Source: Flavobacteriales bacterium (GTDB lineage: Bacteria; Bacteroidota; Bacteroidia; CAIKAF01). Taken from it: 32,846 bases of DNA. Location of the stretch: NCBI GenBank assembly GCA_026418175.1, contig JAOABX010000025.1, forward strand, positions 1 to 32,846, given 5' to 3'. Made by a program: the position numbers and the translations under genes. The notes below the pieces were generated by a model, which worked only from the letters and a program-made list of their open reading frames with translations, searched no databases and was not told the origin of the DNA. Position 1 is the first letter of the stretch. Each line of letters starts with the position of its first letter. Shown here one piece after another: positions 32,336 to 32,846 of the stretch.

Positions 32336-32846
32336 ATGAAAAAAAATTTTACTCTAAACATTTCGTTTTTTCTTTTACAAATTTTTATTATTTATTATAA
32401 TAGTTTTAGTCAACCAGCCCCTGGTTGTCCGAATGTAAATGCAGGTCCGGATGTGAATTTAGCTTGTGGTGGATGTACAAACCTCACCGCCACTCCTTTT
32501 CATGTGGGAACAACCACTACATATAATGTAACCTCAATTCCATATGCTCCTCCTTATCCATTCAATGCGGGAACTCCCATATTTGTTGGGCAGGATGATA
32601 TTTGGAGCAATGTAATTTGGCTTCCCTTTAGCTTTTGTTTTTTTGGAAATGAATATACACAGATTGTAGTAGGAGCAAACGGATTGATTTCTTTTAACAC
32701 TGCATATGCAGGGGCATTTTGTCCATGGAGTTATACGGCTTCTGTACCCAATCCTGCATTGCCTTTAAACTCAATTTTTGGGGCTTATCATGATATTGAT
32801 CCATCAGTATGCGGTAATATTCGGTATGCTATTTTAGGTGCTGCGC
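32336..32846 (+). CDS. Large secreted protein, N-terminal part (runs off window)
   Basis: An open frame of 170 codons from ATG 32336 to the window end. It starts with a signal peptide (MKKNFTLNISFFLLQIFIIY, ending near SFSQ). The mature start reads PGCPNVNAGPDVNLACGGCT, then LTATPFHVGTTTTYNVTSIPY, then DDIWSNVIWLPFSFCFFGNEYTQIVVGANGLISF and FGAYHDIDPS. This pattern is the N-terminal region of large Bacteroidota adhesin-like or gliding-associated proteins, many of which end in a T9SS type B domain. The C-terminus is outside the window, so the sorting type is unknown. Two close Cys pairs near the N-terminus could form disulfides. Confidence 0.75.
   Translation, partial: MKKNFTLNISFFLLQIFIIYYNSFSQPAPGCPNVNAGPDVNLACGGCTNLTATPFHVGTTTTYNVTSIPYAPPYPFNAGTPIFVGQDDIWSNVIWLPFSFCFFGNEYTQIVVGANGLISFNTAYAGAFCPWSYTASVPNPALPLNSIFGAYHDIDPSVCGNIRYAILGAA

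Noticed and set aside
1-32846. tRNA, rRNA, CRISPR array or transposase genes
   Set aside because: I looked for cloverleaf-like GC-rich segments, regular repeats and transposase motifs and saw none; a dedicated scan would be more sensitive.

Overview
The window looks like chromosome from a free-living member of the Bacteroidota. The grounds are: an AT-rich genome whose upstream regions carry the Bacteroidota -7 promoter box (TAnnTTTG); secreted proteins with type IX secretion (T9SS) C-terminal sorting domains; a T9SS plug protein; Bacteroidota-type families such as DUF2480 and Omp28-like lipoproteins; a complete Na+-NQR operon; and mevalonate-pathway genes. No rRNA, tRNA, CRISPR array, transposase or integrase was found. 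Genus-level placement is not possible from this alone.

Left end (1-2600), accessory. On the minus strand there is a small Cys/Gly/Thr-rich ORF (480-722). A terminator-like hairpin follows it, and then an AT-rich gene that runs off the left edge (1-428). Next comes a TauE/SafE-type membrane protein gene (990-2021) whose borders look like an integron-style gene cassette: a GTTAGCGGCT boundary upstream, its exact inverse AGCCGCTAAC downstream, and a long imperfect hairpin ending in another GTTAG. A GC-rich, self-complementary non-coding block (2244-2431) separates this part from the core genome.

Core block A (2599-7982). This holds pruA-type P5C dehydrogenase and an FtsB/DivIC-like division protein. 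A convergent minus-strand operon encodes the T9SS plug protein, a flippase-like membrane protein and an Omp28-like lipoprotein.

Core block B (8094-14175). nqrABCDEF encodes the sodium-pumping NADH:quinone oxidoreductase in canonical order and is closed by a strong intrinsic terminator.

Core block C (14234-20904). This runs pabB-tilS (overlapping), a LemA lipoprotein, rplM-rpsI-rpsB, tsf and pyrH. Clear terminators follow rpsB and tsf, so the translation genes form separate units.

Right part (21093-32846). Four large exported proteins (21093, 24653, 31162 and 32336, the last truncated by the window edge) are interspersed with housekeeping genes. Three of the four have visible T9SS-style C-termini. 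The interspersed genes are a conserved small protein plus a VOC-fold protein, two mevalonate-pathway enzymes (mvaD and a mevalonate kinase), and yqeY-DUF2480-DUF3365 (a predicted single-heme lipoprotein).

The most promising unexplained material is at the left end: the cassette-like TSUP gene with its attC-like hairpin, the possible peptide-precursor locus beside it in the same orientation, and the GC-rich folded element. Functions there are inferred, not demonstrated.
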